Assembly: GCA_913778275.1 (NCBI GenBank)
Contig: CAJYWN010000011.1
Span: 1 to 64,000, forward strand
Direction: 5' to 3'
Length of the DNA: 64,000 nucleotides
Source of the DNA: an uncultured Chryseobacterium sp.
GTDB lineage: Bacteria; Bacteroidota; Bacteroidia; Flavobacteriales; Weeksellaceae
The stretch's first letter is position 1, and the number at the start of each line of letters is the position of its first letter. Below, one piece after another: positions 34,449 through 44,045 of the stretch. The position numbers were made by a program, and so were the translations under genes. The notes under the pieces are model-generated. The model was given only the letters and a program-made list of their open reading frames with translations, was not told where the DNA came from and made no database searches.

Positions 34449-34456
34449 CTTCTTTA

Positions 34457-35575
34457 TTATATAACTTTTAAAATCTCATCTACAATTTCTTTAGCCGCAT
34501 TGGGCTTAGCGAAATATTGCAGATTCTGAGACATTTCTTTTCTTGTATTTTCATTTTCGCAGATTTCTGAAAGGGTATTCCAGAATTTTTCCTGCATTTC
34601 AGAGTCTTTTACCATTCTTGCTGCGTTTTTTTCTACCAGGTTCATCGCGTTTTTGGTTTGATGATCTTCCGCTGCAAAGGGGAATGGCACCAATAGCACC
34701 GGCTTTTGTGTTACTGCCAGCTCGGAAATGGCAATAGCACCTGCTCTTGAAACAATAACATCTGCCGCGGAATATGCCGTTTCCATGTCTTTGATAAACT
34801 CTTTCAGTTGAATGGAAGCTGGAAGCTGGAGAGTGGAAGACAATTCACTGTAATCCAGTTTTCCCGTTTGCCAGATCAGCTGATAACCTTTTTGCTGCAA
34901 GTTTTCAAGATTTTCTTTCCATCCGTTATTTAATGTTCTTGAGCCTAAAGATCCGCCCACTGATAAAATCGTGAGTTTATCTTTATCAAGTCCCATTTTT
35001 TCTTTTGCTTGTGTAGCATCCTGCATTCCGGAAACTATCGAAGAACGGATAGGGTTTCCTAAAAACTGTATTTTTTCAGCCGGAAAACCATCAACCTTCG
35101 GATAGGCAGTAAATACGGCCTTTGCTTTTTTGCTTAATATTTTGTTGGTAAGTCCGGCGTGGGCATTCTGTTCCTGAATAAAAATCGGGATTCCCAGTTT
35201 GCCTGCTTCGTACAATGCGGGTCCGCTGGCGAATCCACCTGTTCCTACTGCAAAATCAGGAGCAAAATCTTTAATGATCTTTTTAGCTTTAGATAAACTT
35301 TTTAAAATCTTGAAAGGCAATCCTAAATTTGAAAGCATATTCCCACGGTTGATTCCTGCAATATCGATTCCTTCAATTTTGTAGCCGGCCTGCGGAACTT
35401 TTTCCATTTCCATTTTGCCGTTGGCTCCAATGAACAAAAATTCTGCATCCGGAAATCTTTTTTTAATTTCGTCTGCAATAGCAATGGCCGGGAAGATATG
35501 TCCTCCTGTTCCGCCTCCGGATAATAAAACGCGGATAGCTGTTGGCTTCTGGCTGTTGGCTGATTTATTGTTCAT
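34457..35575 (-). CDS. murG: UDP-GlcNAc--undecaprenyl-PP-MurNAc-pentapeptide GlcNAc transferase
   Basis: 372 aa. GGGTGGHIFPA (loop 1) near the N-terminus, a second Gly-rich loop (GTGGFASGP), and the UDP-GlcNAc site (SVGGSLGSRTLN, then SRAGAIAISEL and PFPFAAEDHQ). It makes lipid II on the inner membrane face. The first 13 residues (NNKSANSQKPTA after Met) are coded by a copy of the AGCCAACAGCC repeat, an extension most MurG proteins lack. Confidence 0.97.
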   Translation of the reverse strand: MNNKSANSQKPTAIRVLLSGGGTGGHIFPAIAIADEIKKRFPDAEFLFIGANGKMEMEKVPQAGYKIEGIDIAGINRGNMLSNLGLPFKILKSLSKAKKIIKDFAPDFAVGTGGFASGPALYEAGKLGIPIFIQEQNAHAGLTNKILSKKAKAVFTAYPKVDGFPAEKIQFLGNPIRSSIVSGMQDATQAKEKMGLDKDKLTILSVGGSLGSRTLNNGWKENLENLQQKGYQLIWQTGKLDYSELSSTLQLPASIQLKEFIKDMETAYSAADVIVSRAGAIAISELAVTQKPVLLVPFPFAAEDHQTKNAMNLVEKNAARMVKDSEMQEKFWNTLSEICENENTRKEMSQNLQYFAKPNAAKEIVDEILKVI

Positions 35576-35614
35576 TTATTATTTAATCAAATTTTATATG
35601 ATTCGTTTTATTTC

Positions 35615-35663
35615 AGATAGGATTTTATCCTATCCTGATTTATATCGTCCCTTCGGGACTCCC
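35615..35663. repeat. Double-hairpin repeat, copy 1 (murG-ftsW gap)
   Basis: ATAGGAT/ATCCTAT stem (35617-35633, loop TTT) and GTCCC/GGGAC stem (35647-35659, loop TTC), separated by ATCCTGATTTATATC-like spacer. Same family as 41496-41542. Confidence 0.85.
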
Positions 35664-35667
35664 GTTT

Positions 35668-36906
35668 TTAAGCTATATCGTTTATTTCTGCAATGCTTTG
35701 CTTTTTGCCCAGTCCTTCTTCATCATAAATCTGAATTCTGGAGCTTATATTTAAAATTATCCCCAGCTGTAAATAGGTTACCAGCATGGAAGTTCCTCCA
35801 TAACTGATCAATGGCAACGGCTGTCCGGTCACCGGAATCAGGTTGACTGCCACGGCGATGTTTACCGAAAGCTGCACAAAAATCATCACCCCGAGGCTGA
35901 GCACGAGCAACGATCCGAAAAATGCCGGCATTTTGCTGGCGATCATTACGATCCTGATCATCATAATCAGATACATGCTGATGAGAAAAGCAGCTCCTAT
36001 CAGTCCGTATTCTTCAACAATCACCGCAAAAATAAAGTCGGAGGCAGATTGTGGAAGCATTTGTTTTAATGCACTTTTTCCGGGGCCCATTCCTGTAATT
36101 CCGCCATGAACAATGGCTGCTTTGGCCTGCATGACCTGGTAATTTTTGGCTTTTACGCTTTCATCGTCTACATCAGCTGATTTGGCCTTGCTTGAGGTAA
36201 ATGTTTCGATACGGCTCATCCAGGTGTGTACCCGGTTTCCTCCGATGAGGTTTGTATTCAGCGCAATAATCAAAAACAAAACAATGGCAATAAATGAGGC
36301 CGAGATAAATCCGGCAATATATTTCCAGTGAAGCTGGCCTATAATCAACACAACAACAGAAACCATTAAAATCATTAGCGCCGTAGATCCGTTATCTTTT
36401 GCTACAAGTACGAAAACAAGCAGGATAGGCCCGAAAATATACATGATGTTTTCAATCGGGAGCCTTTCTCTTGTGATTTTCTTAGTCAGATATCTGCAGA
36501 GATAAATGATCAGCATTAGGAATGCAAAAGAAGAAGGCTGGAAAGATATCGGCGTGCCCGGAATTTTCAACCATCGTGAGGCACTAGCTCCATCGATGGT
36601 TTGTCCGGTAAACATGGTGACAATCAATAGAATAATCATTAAACCAAGCAGGATGCTGCTAAGCTTTCCGATATATTCATACTTTACCATCCCTACCACT
36701 CTCATGATGGAAAGCCCTAAGACTACAAAGAACATATGCTTGATGACGTGACCGGTTGTGGTCCCGTTATTTACGATATATTCCAGGTTTGAGCTTGCTG
36801 AATATACCGGGAAAATAGAGAAAATGGAGATCACAAGAATGACCATCCAAAGTACTTTATCGCCCTTCAGGAATTCAAATCTGTTTTCTGTGTCTTGTTC
36901 GTTCAT
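35668..36906 (-). CDS. ftsW: Lipid II polymerase/flippase-class protein FtsW (SEDS family)
   Basis: 412 aa with about ten transmembrane helices. SEDS signatures are visible: SSFAFLMLIIYLCRYL, AKAAIVHGGITGMGPG, and the C-terminal PVTGQPLPLISYGGTSML. SEDS proteins polymerise glycan strands with a partner class B PBP, here FtsI encoded upstream in the same cluster. The context inside the dcw cluster favours FtsW over RodA. Confidence 0.95.
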   Translation of the reverse strand: MNEQDTENRFEFLKGDKVLWMVILVISIFSIFPVYSASSNLEYIVNNGTTTGHVIKHMFFVVLGLSIMRVVGMVKYEYIGKLSSILLGLMIILLIVTMFTGQTIDGASASRWLKIPGTPISFQPSSFAFLMLIIYLCRYLTKKITRERLPIENIMYIFGPILLVFVLVAKDNGSTALMILMVSVVVLIIGQLHWKYIAGFISASFIAIVLFLIIALNTNLIGGNRVHTWMSRIETFTSSKAKSADVDDESVKAKNYQVMQAKAAIVHGGITGMGPGKSALKQMLPQSASDFIFAVIVEEYGLIGAAFLISMYLIMMIRIVMIASKMPAFFGSLLVLSLGVMIFVQLSVNIAVAVNLIPVTGQPLPLISYGGTSMLVTYLQLGIILNISSRIQIYDEEGLGKKQSIAEINDIA

Positions 36907-36926
36907 AAATTGCTGTCGGCTTTTTG

Positions 36927-38264
36927 TTAATTGCCATTTGCTTTTAATACCTGTTCTTTAAATTGCCTTCCTCGGTCTTCATAGCTTTTAAATAAATCAA
37001 AGCTTGCACAGCATGGTGAGAGTAGGACCGTATCGCCTTTTTTAGCGAGCGATTTTGAAATTTTTACTGCTTCTTCCATACTTGATGTGTCGTAAATAAA
37101 TTCTTTTTTGTCTTTAAAGAAGTTTATAATTTTTTCATTATCAATGCCTAAGCATACAATAGCTTTTACTTTTCTTTTAACCAAATCTTCAATCTCGGTA
37201 TAGTCGTTTCCTTTATCTATTCCGCCAACGATCCATACGGTCGGATTTTTCATGCTTTCCAAAGCGTAATAGGTTGCATTGACGTTGGTGGCCTTGCTGT
37301 CGTTGATGTATTTTACGCCGTCAATCTCCGTCACAAACTCCAGCCTGTGTTCAACGGCCTGAAAAGTCATTAACGAATTTCTAATGCTTTCATTGTTGAT
37401 TTCCAGTATTTTACCCGCAATAGATGCAGCCAGACTGTTGGCTACATTATGGTTTCCCAGCAGAGATAATTCTTCAATTTTCATCGAGAAGTCATCTTCC
37501 ATTTTAACCACGATATTTTCATCATCAACGAAACCTCCTTCAGACAGTTTTTCTTTGGTGGAAAAAGGAATCATCTTAGCTTTAACTTCAAGTTTTTCAA
37601 GGATGTTTTTGCTCATTTCATCATCTTTGTTATAGATGAAGAAATTGTCGTTTTCCTGATTTTCGGTTATTCTGAATTTGGCTAATGCATATTCTTCATA
37701 ATTGTAATTGTACTGATCGAGGTGATCCTGTGACAAATTCAGCAATAAAGAAATGTACGGTCTGAAATTCTGAATATCATCGAGCTGGAACGAGCTTACT
37801 TCCAATACGTAATAATCGTAGTTTTCATCGGCAACCTGCTTTGCGAAGCTGTACCCGATATTTCCTCCGAGACCTACATTCAATCCGTCGTTTTTCAGGA
37901 TGTAATAAATGAGTGATGTGGTCGTTGTTTTTCCGTTGCTTCCTGTGATGGCGATGATTTTGGCATCGGTAAATTCCGAAGCAAATTCAATCTCGGAAGA
38001 TAGCCTTATTCCTTTTTCATGAATTTTATGGATGATGTCTGCCTTTTTGGGAATTCCCGGGCTTTTCACGATCCAGTCTGCCTTCAGGATTCTTTCTTCA
38101 TTATGGTTTTCCTCTTCAAATTCAATTTCATTTTCCGTGAGAAACTGCTTATAGTGATCCTTAATAGATCCCTGGTCTGAAAGAAAAACTTCCAGGCCTT
38201 GTTTTTTAGCCAAATAAGCAGCACCGCAACCGCTTTCTCCTCCTCCTAAAACAACTATTTTCAT
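36927..38264 (-). CDS. murD: UDP-N-acetylmuramoylalanine--D-glutamate ligase
   Basis: 445 aa. GGGESGCGAAYLA at the N-terminus, ATP-binding GSNGKTTTTSL, NLSQDHLDQY and the NDSKATN motif, and C-terminal LLSPCCASFDLFKSYEDRG. It adds D-Glu to UDP-MurNAc-L-Ala. It is 20 nt upstream of ftsW. Confidence 0.97.
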   Translation of the reverse strand: MKIVVLGGGESGCGAAYLAKKQGLEVFLSDQGSIKDHYKQFLTENEIEFEEENHNEERILKADWIVKSPGIPKKADIIHKIHEKGIRLSSEIEFASEFTDAKIIAITGSNGKTTTTSLIYYILKNDGLNVGLGGNIGYSFAKQVADENYDYYVLEVSSFQLDDIQNFRPYISLLLNLSQDHLDQYNYNYEEYALAKFRITENQENDNFFIYNKDDEMSKNILEKLEVKAKMIPFSTKEKLSEGGFVDDENIVVKMEDDFSMKIEELSLLGNHNVANSLAASIAGKILEINNESIRNSLMTFQAVEHRLEFVTEIDGVKYINDSKATNVNATYYALESMKNPTVWIVGGIDKGNDYTEIEDLVKRKVKAIVCLGIDNEKIINFFKDKKEFIYDTSSMEEAVKISKSLAKKGDTVLLSPCCASFDLFKSYEDRGRQFKEQVLKANGN

Positions 38265-38335
38265 ATCATTTTGATTTAATGACTGAAAGATTCTGAATTT
38301 ACATTTCCTGAACCATTCAATTTTAAATTAATTTC

Positions 38336-39577
38336 TTATCTCATCTTCAATGTAATGAGACATACAATTGCCAGCATAACCCCAATAATTATCATTCTGT
38401 TAACGATTTTACTTTCGTGAAAACCGCCTTTCTGATAATGGTGGTGAAGGGGTGACATTCTGAATAATCTATTGTTCTGGGCATATTCCAGCCCGTATTT
38501 TCTTTTTCTGTATTTGAAAACAATTACCTGAAGCATAACGGAAATGTTTTCTATTAAAAAGATTCCGCATAAGACAGGAATCATTAATTCTTTTCTTAAA
38601 ATAATGGCTAAAACAGCGATTACGCCTCCCAGCATTAAACTTCCTGTATCTCCCATGAAAACCTGTGCAGGATAGGTATTGTACCAGAAGAAACCGATAA
38701 CAGCACCCACCATGGCGACCACAAAAATGGTGGTTTCACCCATATTGGGGAGGAACATAATGTTCAGATAATCAGCAAATATGATGTTCCCTGAGAGGTA
38801 AGCAAAAAGGCCCAATGTGAGTAATATAACAGTACTGGTTCCTGCTGCAAGGCCATCGATTCCATCGGTAATATTTGCGCCATTTGAAACGGCTGTTACA
38901 ATGAAAATCACAATAGGGATGAAAACCATCCAGGCCCATTCGTGAGCGTCCTTATCATTCATCCAAAAGAGCATTCCGCTGTAATCGAATTCATTATTTT
39001 TAGCAAAAGGAACTGTTGAAATTGCAATTTTTTCTGTTGGCATAAAGTTTTGCTCCACATTGTTGCGGTTTACCACTTTGGCATCTGCGTATTTTCTCTT
39101 TACGGTAATATCGGGGTGGAAATACATAGTTACTCCTACAATTAATCCTAATCCTACCTGGCCTACAATTTTAAATTTGCCGCTCAGGCCATCTTTATTC
39201 TTTTTTATTTTCTTCAGATAATCATCGAGGAAACCGATAGCCCCCATCCAAATAACCGAAACAATGAGAAGAATGATATAAATATTGGTGATTTTTGTGA
39301 AAAGCAATACAGGAATCAGGGTAGCGAGAATGATAATAAGGCCTCCCATTGTGGGGGTACCTTCTTTTTGCTTCTGTCCATCTAAACCGAGATCACGTAC
39401 CAGTTCGCCCATCTGTTTTGCTCTCAGATAGTTGATAATCCTTTTCCCGTAAATAAGAGCGATGGTTAGAGAAAACAGAACCGCCATTCCTGCACGGAAA
39501 GAGATGTACTTCAACAATCCAAGTCCGGGGACGTGGATGTCGTGGTTGGTTAAATATTCGTATAGATAGTATAGCAT
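38336..39577 (-). CDS. mraY: Phospho-N-acetylmuramoyl-pentapeptide transferase
   Basis: 413 aa with about ten transmembrane segments. GTPTMGGL and IGFLDDYLK carry the Asp-rich catalytic site, followed by [12 protein letters not shown] and the C-terminal [11 protein letters not shown] loop. A 60-residue loop (about 160-220) is longer than in E. coli MraY, as is usual in Bacteroidota. It makes lipid I at the membrane. Confidence 0.97.
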   Translation of the reverse strand: MLYYLYEYLTNHDIHVPGLGLLKYISFRAGMAVLFSLTIALIYGKRIINYLRAKQMGELVRDLGLDGQKQKEGTPTMGGLIIILATLIPVLLFTKITNIYIILLIVSVIWMGAIGFLDDYLKKIKKNKDGLSGKFKIVGQVGLGLIVGVTMYFHPDITVKRKYADAKVVNRNNVEQNFMPTEKIAISTVPFAKNNEFDYSGMLFWMNDKDAHEWAWMVFIPIVIFIVTAVSNGANITDGIDGLAAGTSTVILLTLGLFAYLSGNIIFADYLNIMFLPNMGETTIFVVAMVGAVIGFFWYNTYPAQVFMGDTGSLMLGGVIAVLAIILRKELMIPVLCGIFLIENISVMLQVIVFKYRKRKYGLEYAQNNRLFRMSPLHHHYQKGGFHESKIVNRMIIIGVMLAIVCLITLKMR

Positions 39578-39581
39578 TTTT

Positions 39582-39613
39582 TAATTATTGATGTTTGATA
39601 ATTGATGATTGAT
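39582..39613. repeat. TTGATAATTGAT repeat, left flank of the four-helix gene
   Basis: AT-rich repeat (TTTGATAATTGATGATTGAT) that recurs inverted at 39990-40019 and near 29354-29391. Confidence 0.6.
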
Positions 39614-39625
39614 ATCTGAAGGATA

Positions 39626-39994
39626 TTAAACAATCTTACTCTTTAATTTGTTCTTATAAGTTGATGTCACTTTCAAAATCTCTAAAGACTCATTCATAAG
39701 TTCATCTATCATTATTTTTGAAGCTATATTAACTTCTTGGATTACTTCCAACCAAAATACTGTTTCATCTGCTTCTTCTACAACTATGCAGATTTTAGCA
39801 TATTTTTCTTTGTCTGATCTTGCTCTGCACATTGCTCTATAATTAGCTGCAACAGAACTAGCCGAACGGAATATTTGTTTTCTGATTACTGATACTTTAT
39901 CAGAATATGTCAAATCCGATAAACTATTAATTATATTTATTGCTAAAGTTTTTGTTCTTTGAGCAAAAATCTGATTGTAGTTATTTTCCATCAT
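39626..39994 (-). CDS. Four-helix bundle protein (23S rRNA IVP family)
   Basis: 122 aa. FAQRTKTLAINIINSLSDL, IRKQIFRSASSVAANYRAMCRARS, KYAKICIVVEEADETVFWLEV and a C-terminal Lys-rich helix match the four-helix-bundle family first seen inside 23S rRNA intervening sequences. Elsewhere, members in Bacteroidota are free-standing with no known activity. It sits between mraY and murE, flanked by inverted AT-rich repeats; its start codon lies inside the right-hand repeat edge. Confidence 0.92.
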   Translation of the reverse strand: MMENNYNQIFAQRTKTLAINIINSLSDLTYSDKVSVIRKQIFRSASSVAANYRAMCRARSDKEKYAKICIVVEEADETVFWLEVIQEVNIASKIMIDELMNESLEILKVTSTYKNKLKSKIV

Positions 39995-40019
39995 TAATCA
40001 ATTATCAATAATTATTTAT
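39990..40019. repeat. TTGATAATTGAT repeat, right flank of the four-helix gene
   Basis: AATCAATTATCAATAATT, inverted relative to 39582-39613. Confidence 0.6.
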
Positions 40020-40021
40020 AT

Positions 40022-41482
40022 TTACTTGCTCATTAATTTCCAAAGCTCGTTAATCGTTTCTTTGTCATCAAAATGATGTTTCACACCGTTGATTTCCTGA
40101 TACGTCTCGTGGCCTTTTCCGGCTACCAGTACAATATCTTTTGGTTCTGCAAATTTTATGGCCATTTTAATGGCTTCTTTTCTATCCGGAATTGAAGTGT
40201 ACTTGCTGAAATTCTGAGGTTCAACGCCTGCTTCAATTTCCTTTATAATCGCTGCCGGATCTTCCGTTCTCGGGTTATCCGAGGTAATGATAGCCAATGT
40301 TGATTTTTTGGTGGCAATATTTCCCATTTCGGGTCTTTTTGCATGATCCCTGTCGCCTCCGCATCCGAAAACCGTGATGAGTCTTTCATTTTTTGTTCTG
40401 ATATCATTGATGCTGTCCAGAATATTTTCCAACGCATCCGGAGTGTGGGCATAGTCTACGATAAAAATGATTCCGCCATCTGATTTGAACGTTTCAAATC
40501 TTCCGGAAACTCTCGTCAGCTGACTGATAGCCTGTAAAATTTCCTCATTTTCAAAACCGAGTTCTGAAGCAATCCCAAAAACCAGCAGAAGATTGTAGAC
40601 ATTGAATTTTCCTGTAAGGGTCGTCCAGAATTCTTTTCCATTGAAATTCAGCAGCATGCCGTTGAAATCCACTTCCAGTAATCTTCCGTGATAATCGGCT
40701 ATGGTTTTCAGGGCATAAGACTTTTTTACGGCCTTTGTATTCTGAAGCATCACATTGCCGTTTTTATCATCAATATTGGTGATGGCAGTGGCTGCTGCAT
40801 CCAGCTCATCAAAAAACCTTTTCTTCGTTTTTAAATATTCATCGAAGGTTTTATGATAATCCAGATGGTCGTGGGTAAGATTCGTGAATCCTGCGATTTT
40901 AAAATGAAGCCCTTCAATTCTGTTTTGGGCAATTCCGTGAGAGCTTACTTCCATGAAAGCGAATTCGCATCCTTCCTCAACTGCCTGAGCTAAAATTTTA
41001 TTGATGGTAATTACATCAGGCGTTGTATGGGTAGCAGGAATGATCTGATCTGCAATTCTGATCTCAACCGTAGAAAGCAATGCTGAATCATAACCTAAAT
41101 TCTTGAAAACATCAAAAAGCAGGGTCGAAACGGAGGTTTTTCCGTTGGTTCCCGTAACTCCTATTAATTTTAATTTTTCCGAAGGGTTTCCATAGAAATT
41201 GGAAGCCAGATGTCCTAATGCCTTGGATGAATCTTTTACTTTAACATAGCTAACCCCTTCAACTAGCGTTTCAGGAAATTCTTCACAAACAATGGCTTTT
41301 GCTCCTTTTTCAACAGAAGATGCAATAAATGAATGCCCATCCACAACCGTTCCTCTCACTGCGATATACAAACAGTTGTCGGTAACCTTTCTGCTGTCGA
41401 AAACCAATTGTGAAATTTCACGGCTGTCGTCACCATGAATTTCCAGAACCGGGATTCTCTTTAATAAATCAACTAATTGCAT
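40022..41482 (-). CDS. murE: UDP-N-acetylmuramoyl-tripeptide synthetase
   Basis: 486 aa. VFDSRKVTDNCLYIAVRG in the N-terminal domain, ATP site GVTGTNGKTSVST, THDHLDYHKT, and the C-terminal motif SDNPRTEDP. The DNPR form is the one linked to meso-diaminopimelate specificity. It adds the third amino acid of the stem peptide. Confidence 0.97.
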   Translation of the reverse strand: MQLVDLLKRIPVLEIHGDDSREISQLVFDSRKVTDNCLYIAVRGTVVDGHSFIASSVEKGAKAIVCEEFPETLVEGVSYVKVKDSSKALGHLASNFYGNPSEKLKLIGVTGTNGKTSVSTLLFDVFKNLGYDSALLSTVEIRIADQIIPATHTTPDVITINKILAQAVEEGCEFAFMEVSSHGIAQNRIEGLHFKIAGFTNLTHDHLDYHKTFDEYLKTKKRFFDELDAAATAITNIDDKNGNVMLQNTKAVKKSYALKTIADYHGRLLEVDFNGMLLNFNGKEFWTTLTGKFNVYNLLLVFGIASELGFENEEILQAISQLTRVSGRFETFKSDGGIIFIVDYAHTPDALENILDSINDIRTKNERLITVFGCGGDRDHAKRPEMGNIATKKSTLAIITSDNPRTEDPAAIIKEIEAGVEPQNFSKYTSIPDRKEAIKMAIKFAEPKDIVLVAGKGHETYQEINGVKHHFDDKETINELWKLMSK

Positions 41483-41495
41483 GTTTTCATTTTTT

Positions 41496-41542
41496 TATAG
41501 GATTTACATCCTATCCTATTTTAAATCGTCCTTTGAGGACTC
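41496..41542. repeat. Double-hairpin repeat, copy 2 (murE-ftsI gap)
   Basis: ATAGGAT/ATCCTAT stem (41497-41514, loop TTAC) and GTCCT/AGGAC stem (41528-41540, loop TTG). The second stem has changed C-G to T-A compared with copy 1, keeping pairing. Confidence 0.85.
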
Positions 41543-41548
41543 ATTCTT

Positions 41549-43540
41549 TTAATTTTGCAGAGATAAATAAATTCTCTGGTTTTTACTGATGGTTGTGCCT
41601 TCCAGTGGGAATTGTTCTTTAATTCTTCCCACGCCTTTAAAATCAACACGGTATCCTAAATTCTCAAGCTGCGGAATAACATTTTTCCCGATCAATCCTA
41701 CTACATTTGGCATTTGTTTATTGTTGACGGCTACTTTTACATTAGGTTCAACCATTTTATTAAGGTTTACCTTTTTGTCGACCAGCATTTCTCTTTCGAT
41801 ATTTTGAGGTGTTTTCAGGAATGTTTTCCCAGCAATTTCTTTAAATACGGGAGCGGCAACCGTTGCTCCGTAAAATCCTTTTGAAGTATTCGGCTCACTG
41901 ATCATCACGTAACAGGTGTATTTTGGATTATCAGCAGGGTAGAAGCCAGCAAAAGATGAGCGGTACTTCATAGGACCCGGAAGCCAGTATTCAAATCGTG
42001 CAGTTCCGGTTTTTCCGGCCATTTTCAAATTCGGGGTGAAAATACTTTTTGCAGTTCCTTTTTCCACAGCTTTGGTTAAAGCGTGCGTCATCATTTTAAT
42101 GGCTTTATCAGAAGCCATTCTGCTCACCATTACCTCAGGTTTGGCATTGTACATTACCCTGCCGTCTTTCATGATCTTATCGATGAATAAAGGCTTAAGC
42201 ATTTTACCTTTGTTAGCAACTCCGTTGTAGAACGTTGTCAGCTGTAATAAGTTGATATTGGTGGAGTATCCATAGGCGATAGATGCTAATGTTGCAGCAT
42301 TCCATCTTTTGCTTTCAGGAGTAAGAATTTTAGGTTTTGTAATTCCGGGCAGTTCGATATCCATTTTATCAAACAGTTTCCAACGCTTCAAATGATCCAG
42401 GAAAATCTGAGGCTTTTCTGCATAGTATTTGGTGATAAGCTTCGCTGATCCTACGTTGCTGGATTTAGCCAGCACATCACTGATATCGTAGGTTCCGCCG
42501 CCATGGCCATCGGAAATTCTCTGTTTGGCATATACCCAGATTCCGTTTCCTACATTTACGGTTGTATTTTCATCAATGAAACCATCGTCCATTGCAGCAA
42601 GAAGGGAAATGGTTTTAAAGGTAGATCCCGGCTCGATATTGTCTTTTAAAGCATAATTGTAGGAATCTACATAATCGCCATCGTCGTTTTTTCGTAAATT
42701 GACCATGGCGCGGACTTTCCCGGTCTCTACTTCCATGACGATCACGGTTCCGTGTTTTGCTTCGAAATTCACAAGTTGTTTTTGTAAAGCCGAGTGTGCA
42801 ATGTCCTGAATTCTAAGATCTAAGGTAGTGTAAACATCTTCTCCGTCTACCGGCTCCTGAACTTTCCAGAAATCAATAGGTTTCCATTGGGAGGAGTTGA
42901 TTCTCTGTTCAAGTCTTTTTCCGTCGGTTCCTCTTAAATATTTGGAGAACGCACCTTCAAGCCCGGAACTGAATTCTCCGTTATCCATCCCGATTGTTCC
43001 GGCACCTATTTCGGAAGTTGCCAGTTCTCTTTTATAGTTTCTGTCAACAATAAAGCCGCCTTTATTTTTTCCTTTTTTGAAAATCGGAAATTTTCTGATT
43101 CGGTCGTACTGATCAAAATCAAGGCCTTTTACCAAAGTATAATATTGGTTCTTCTTTTTTCTCTGCTCGTCAAACTTTTTTCTGAATTCGCCTCTCGGTT
43201 TTCCGAACATTTTGCTTAAAGAATCTGTCAATGCACCGATGTTGTTGGTGTAGACTGTATCCTTCATGGTTTTAAAGTCAAGATAAATGTCGTACCGCAT
43301 AACGGTAGTGGCAAGGATAGAGCCGTCTGAAGCGAAAAGATTTCCACGGGCAGCTTTAAGAGTCGCTTCGCGGTAATTTTTATTGATGTAATCATCCTTA
43401 ATTTCCTGAACATTAGTATTCTGGAGGATTAAAATCCTCGCTAAAAACATGACAAACACGCACAAAGCTACCACTGCAAAGAGGTAGCCCCAACGTAACG
43501 TTTTTTTACGCTTGTTATCGTATTCATTTTGTTTTTGCAT
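41549..43540 (-). CDS. ftsI: Penicillin-binding protein/FtsI transpeptidase with PASTA domain
   Basis: 663 aa. One transmembrane helix (about 17-40), a dimerisation domain (ARGNLFASDGSILA at 64-77), and a transpeptidase domain with Ser306-x-x-Lys309 (GSTFK), Ser360-x-Asn362 and KTG at 510-512. A C-terminal PASTA domain (about 605-663, PNVVGLIGKNVIPQLENLGY) follows. It crosslinks septal peptidoglycan with FtsW. It overlaps the upstream ftsL-like gene by 17 nt. Confidence 0.95.
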   Translation of the reverse strand: MQKQNEYDNKRKKTLRWGYLFAVVALCVFVMFLARILILQNTNVQEIKDDYINKNYREATLKAARGNLFASDGSILATTVMRYDIYLDFKTMKDTVYTNNIGALTDSLSKMFGKPRGEFRKKFDEQRKKKNQYYTLVKGLDFDQYDRIRKFPIFKKGKNKGGFIVDRNYKRELATSEIGAGTIGMDNGEFSSGLEGAFSKYLRGTDGKRLEQRINSSQWKPIDFWKVQEPVDGEDVYTTLDLRIQDIAHSALQKQLVNFEAKHGTVIVMEVETGKVRAMVNLRKNDDGDYVDSYNYALKDNIEPGSTFKTISLLAAMDDGFIDENTTVNVGNGIWVYAKQRISDGHGGGTYDISDVLAKSSNVGSAKLITKYYAEKPQIFLDHLKRWKLFDKMDIELPGITKPKILTPESKRWNAATLASIAYGYSTNINLLQLTTFYNGVANKGKMLKPLFIDKIMKDGRVMYNAKPEVMVSRMASDKAIKMMTHALTKAVEKGTAKSIFTPNLKMAGKTGTARFEYWLPGPMKYRSSFAGFYPADNPKYTCYVMISEPNTSKGFYGATVAAPVFKEIAGKTFLKTPQNIEREMLVDKKVNLNKMVEPNVKVAVNNKQMPNVVGLIGKNVIPQLENLGYRVDFKGVGRIKEQFPLEGTTISKNQRIYLSLQN

Positions 43541-43889
43541 CTGTACTGTCCAGTTTTATGAGCAATTTGTGAGGATGGCTTTCCAGGGTCATCAAAGAAT
43601 CCCGGGCGACTTCTTTCCCCAACTCCGATTCCATTTTTACTTTGATCAGCTTACTTTGTGCATAAGCGTTTCGTGATTTATATTCTTCTGTTTCTTCTTT
43701 TAAGGCATTAACAATTTTAATTTTTTTATTAACCAGATGATTGCTGTAAATCATGGCCATCATCAGTACGAACAACAGGAGAAAATACCGGTAGTGGATT
43801 TTGATCTCATCCCGGTTCAGGAAATTTCCTTTTATAATGTCTATAAAAGTAAGTCTCTTCTGGGGACGATATGTTGTTCTTTTTGCCAA
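43524..43889 (-). CDS. FtsL-like cell division protein
   Basis: 121 aa. Basic N-terminus, one transmembrane helix (about 35-52), then a coiled coil (NKKIKIVNALKEETEEYKSRNAYAQSKLIKV) with a short periplasmic tail. Size, topology and location between rsmH and ftsI are those of FtsL, which is poorly conserved in sequence. It would bridge FtsQ/B and FtsI/W. Confidence 0.85.
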   Translation of the reverse strand: MAKRTTYRPQKRLTFIDIIKGNFLNRDEIKIHYRYFLLLFVLMMAMIYSNHLVNKKIKIVNALKEETEEYKSRNAYAQSKLIKVKMESELGKEVARDSLMTLESHPHKLLIKLDSTDAKTK

Positions 43890-43926
43890 AGACTTTTCTG
43901 ATGTATTTTATTATTGTTTTTTTATA

Positions 43927-43985
43927 ACCACCCCGTCAAAAATTCTTTGAATTTTTGCCACCCCTCCAAAGGAGGGGAATTTTGG
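43927..43985. repeat. Two-stem interspersed repeat between rsmH and ftsL
   Basis: CAAAAATTC/GAATTTTTG stem (43937-43957) followed by CCCCTCC/GGAGGGG stem (43961-43977). It looks like a REP-type element; the second stem plus AATTTT could also act as a plus-strand terminator, opposite to the operon. Confidence 0.75.
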
Positions 43986-44045
43986 AGTTATTTATCTATT
44001 TGTTAAGGCGTCAATATCATTCACGATTGACCATTCACCATTCAC

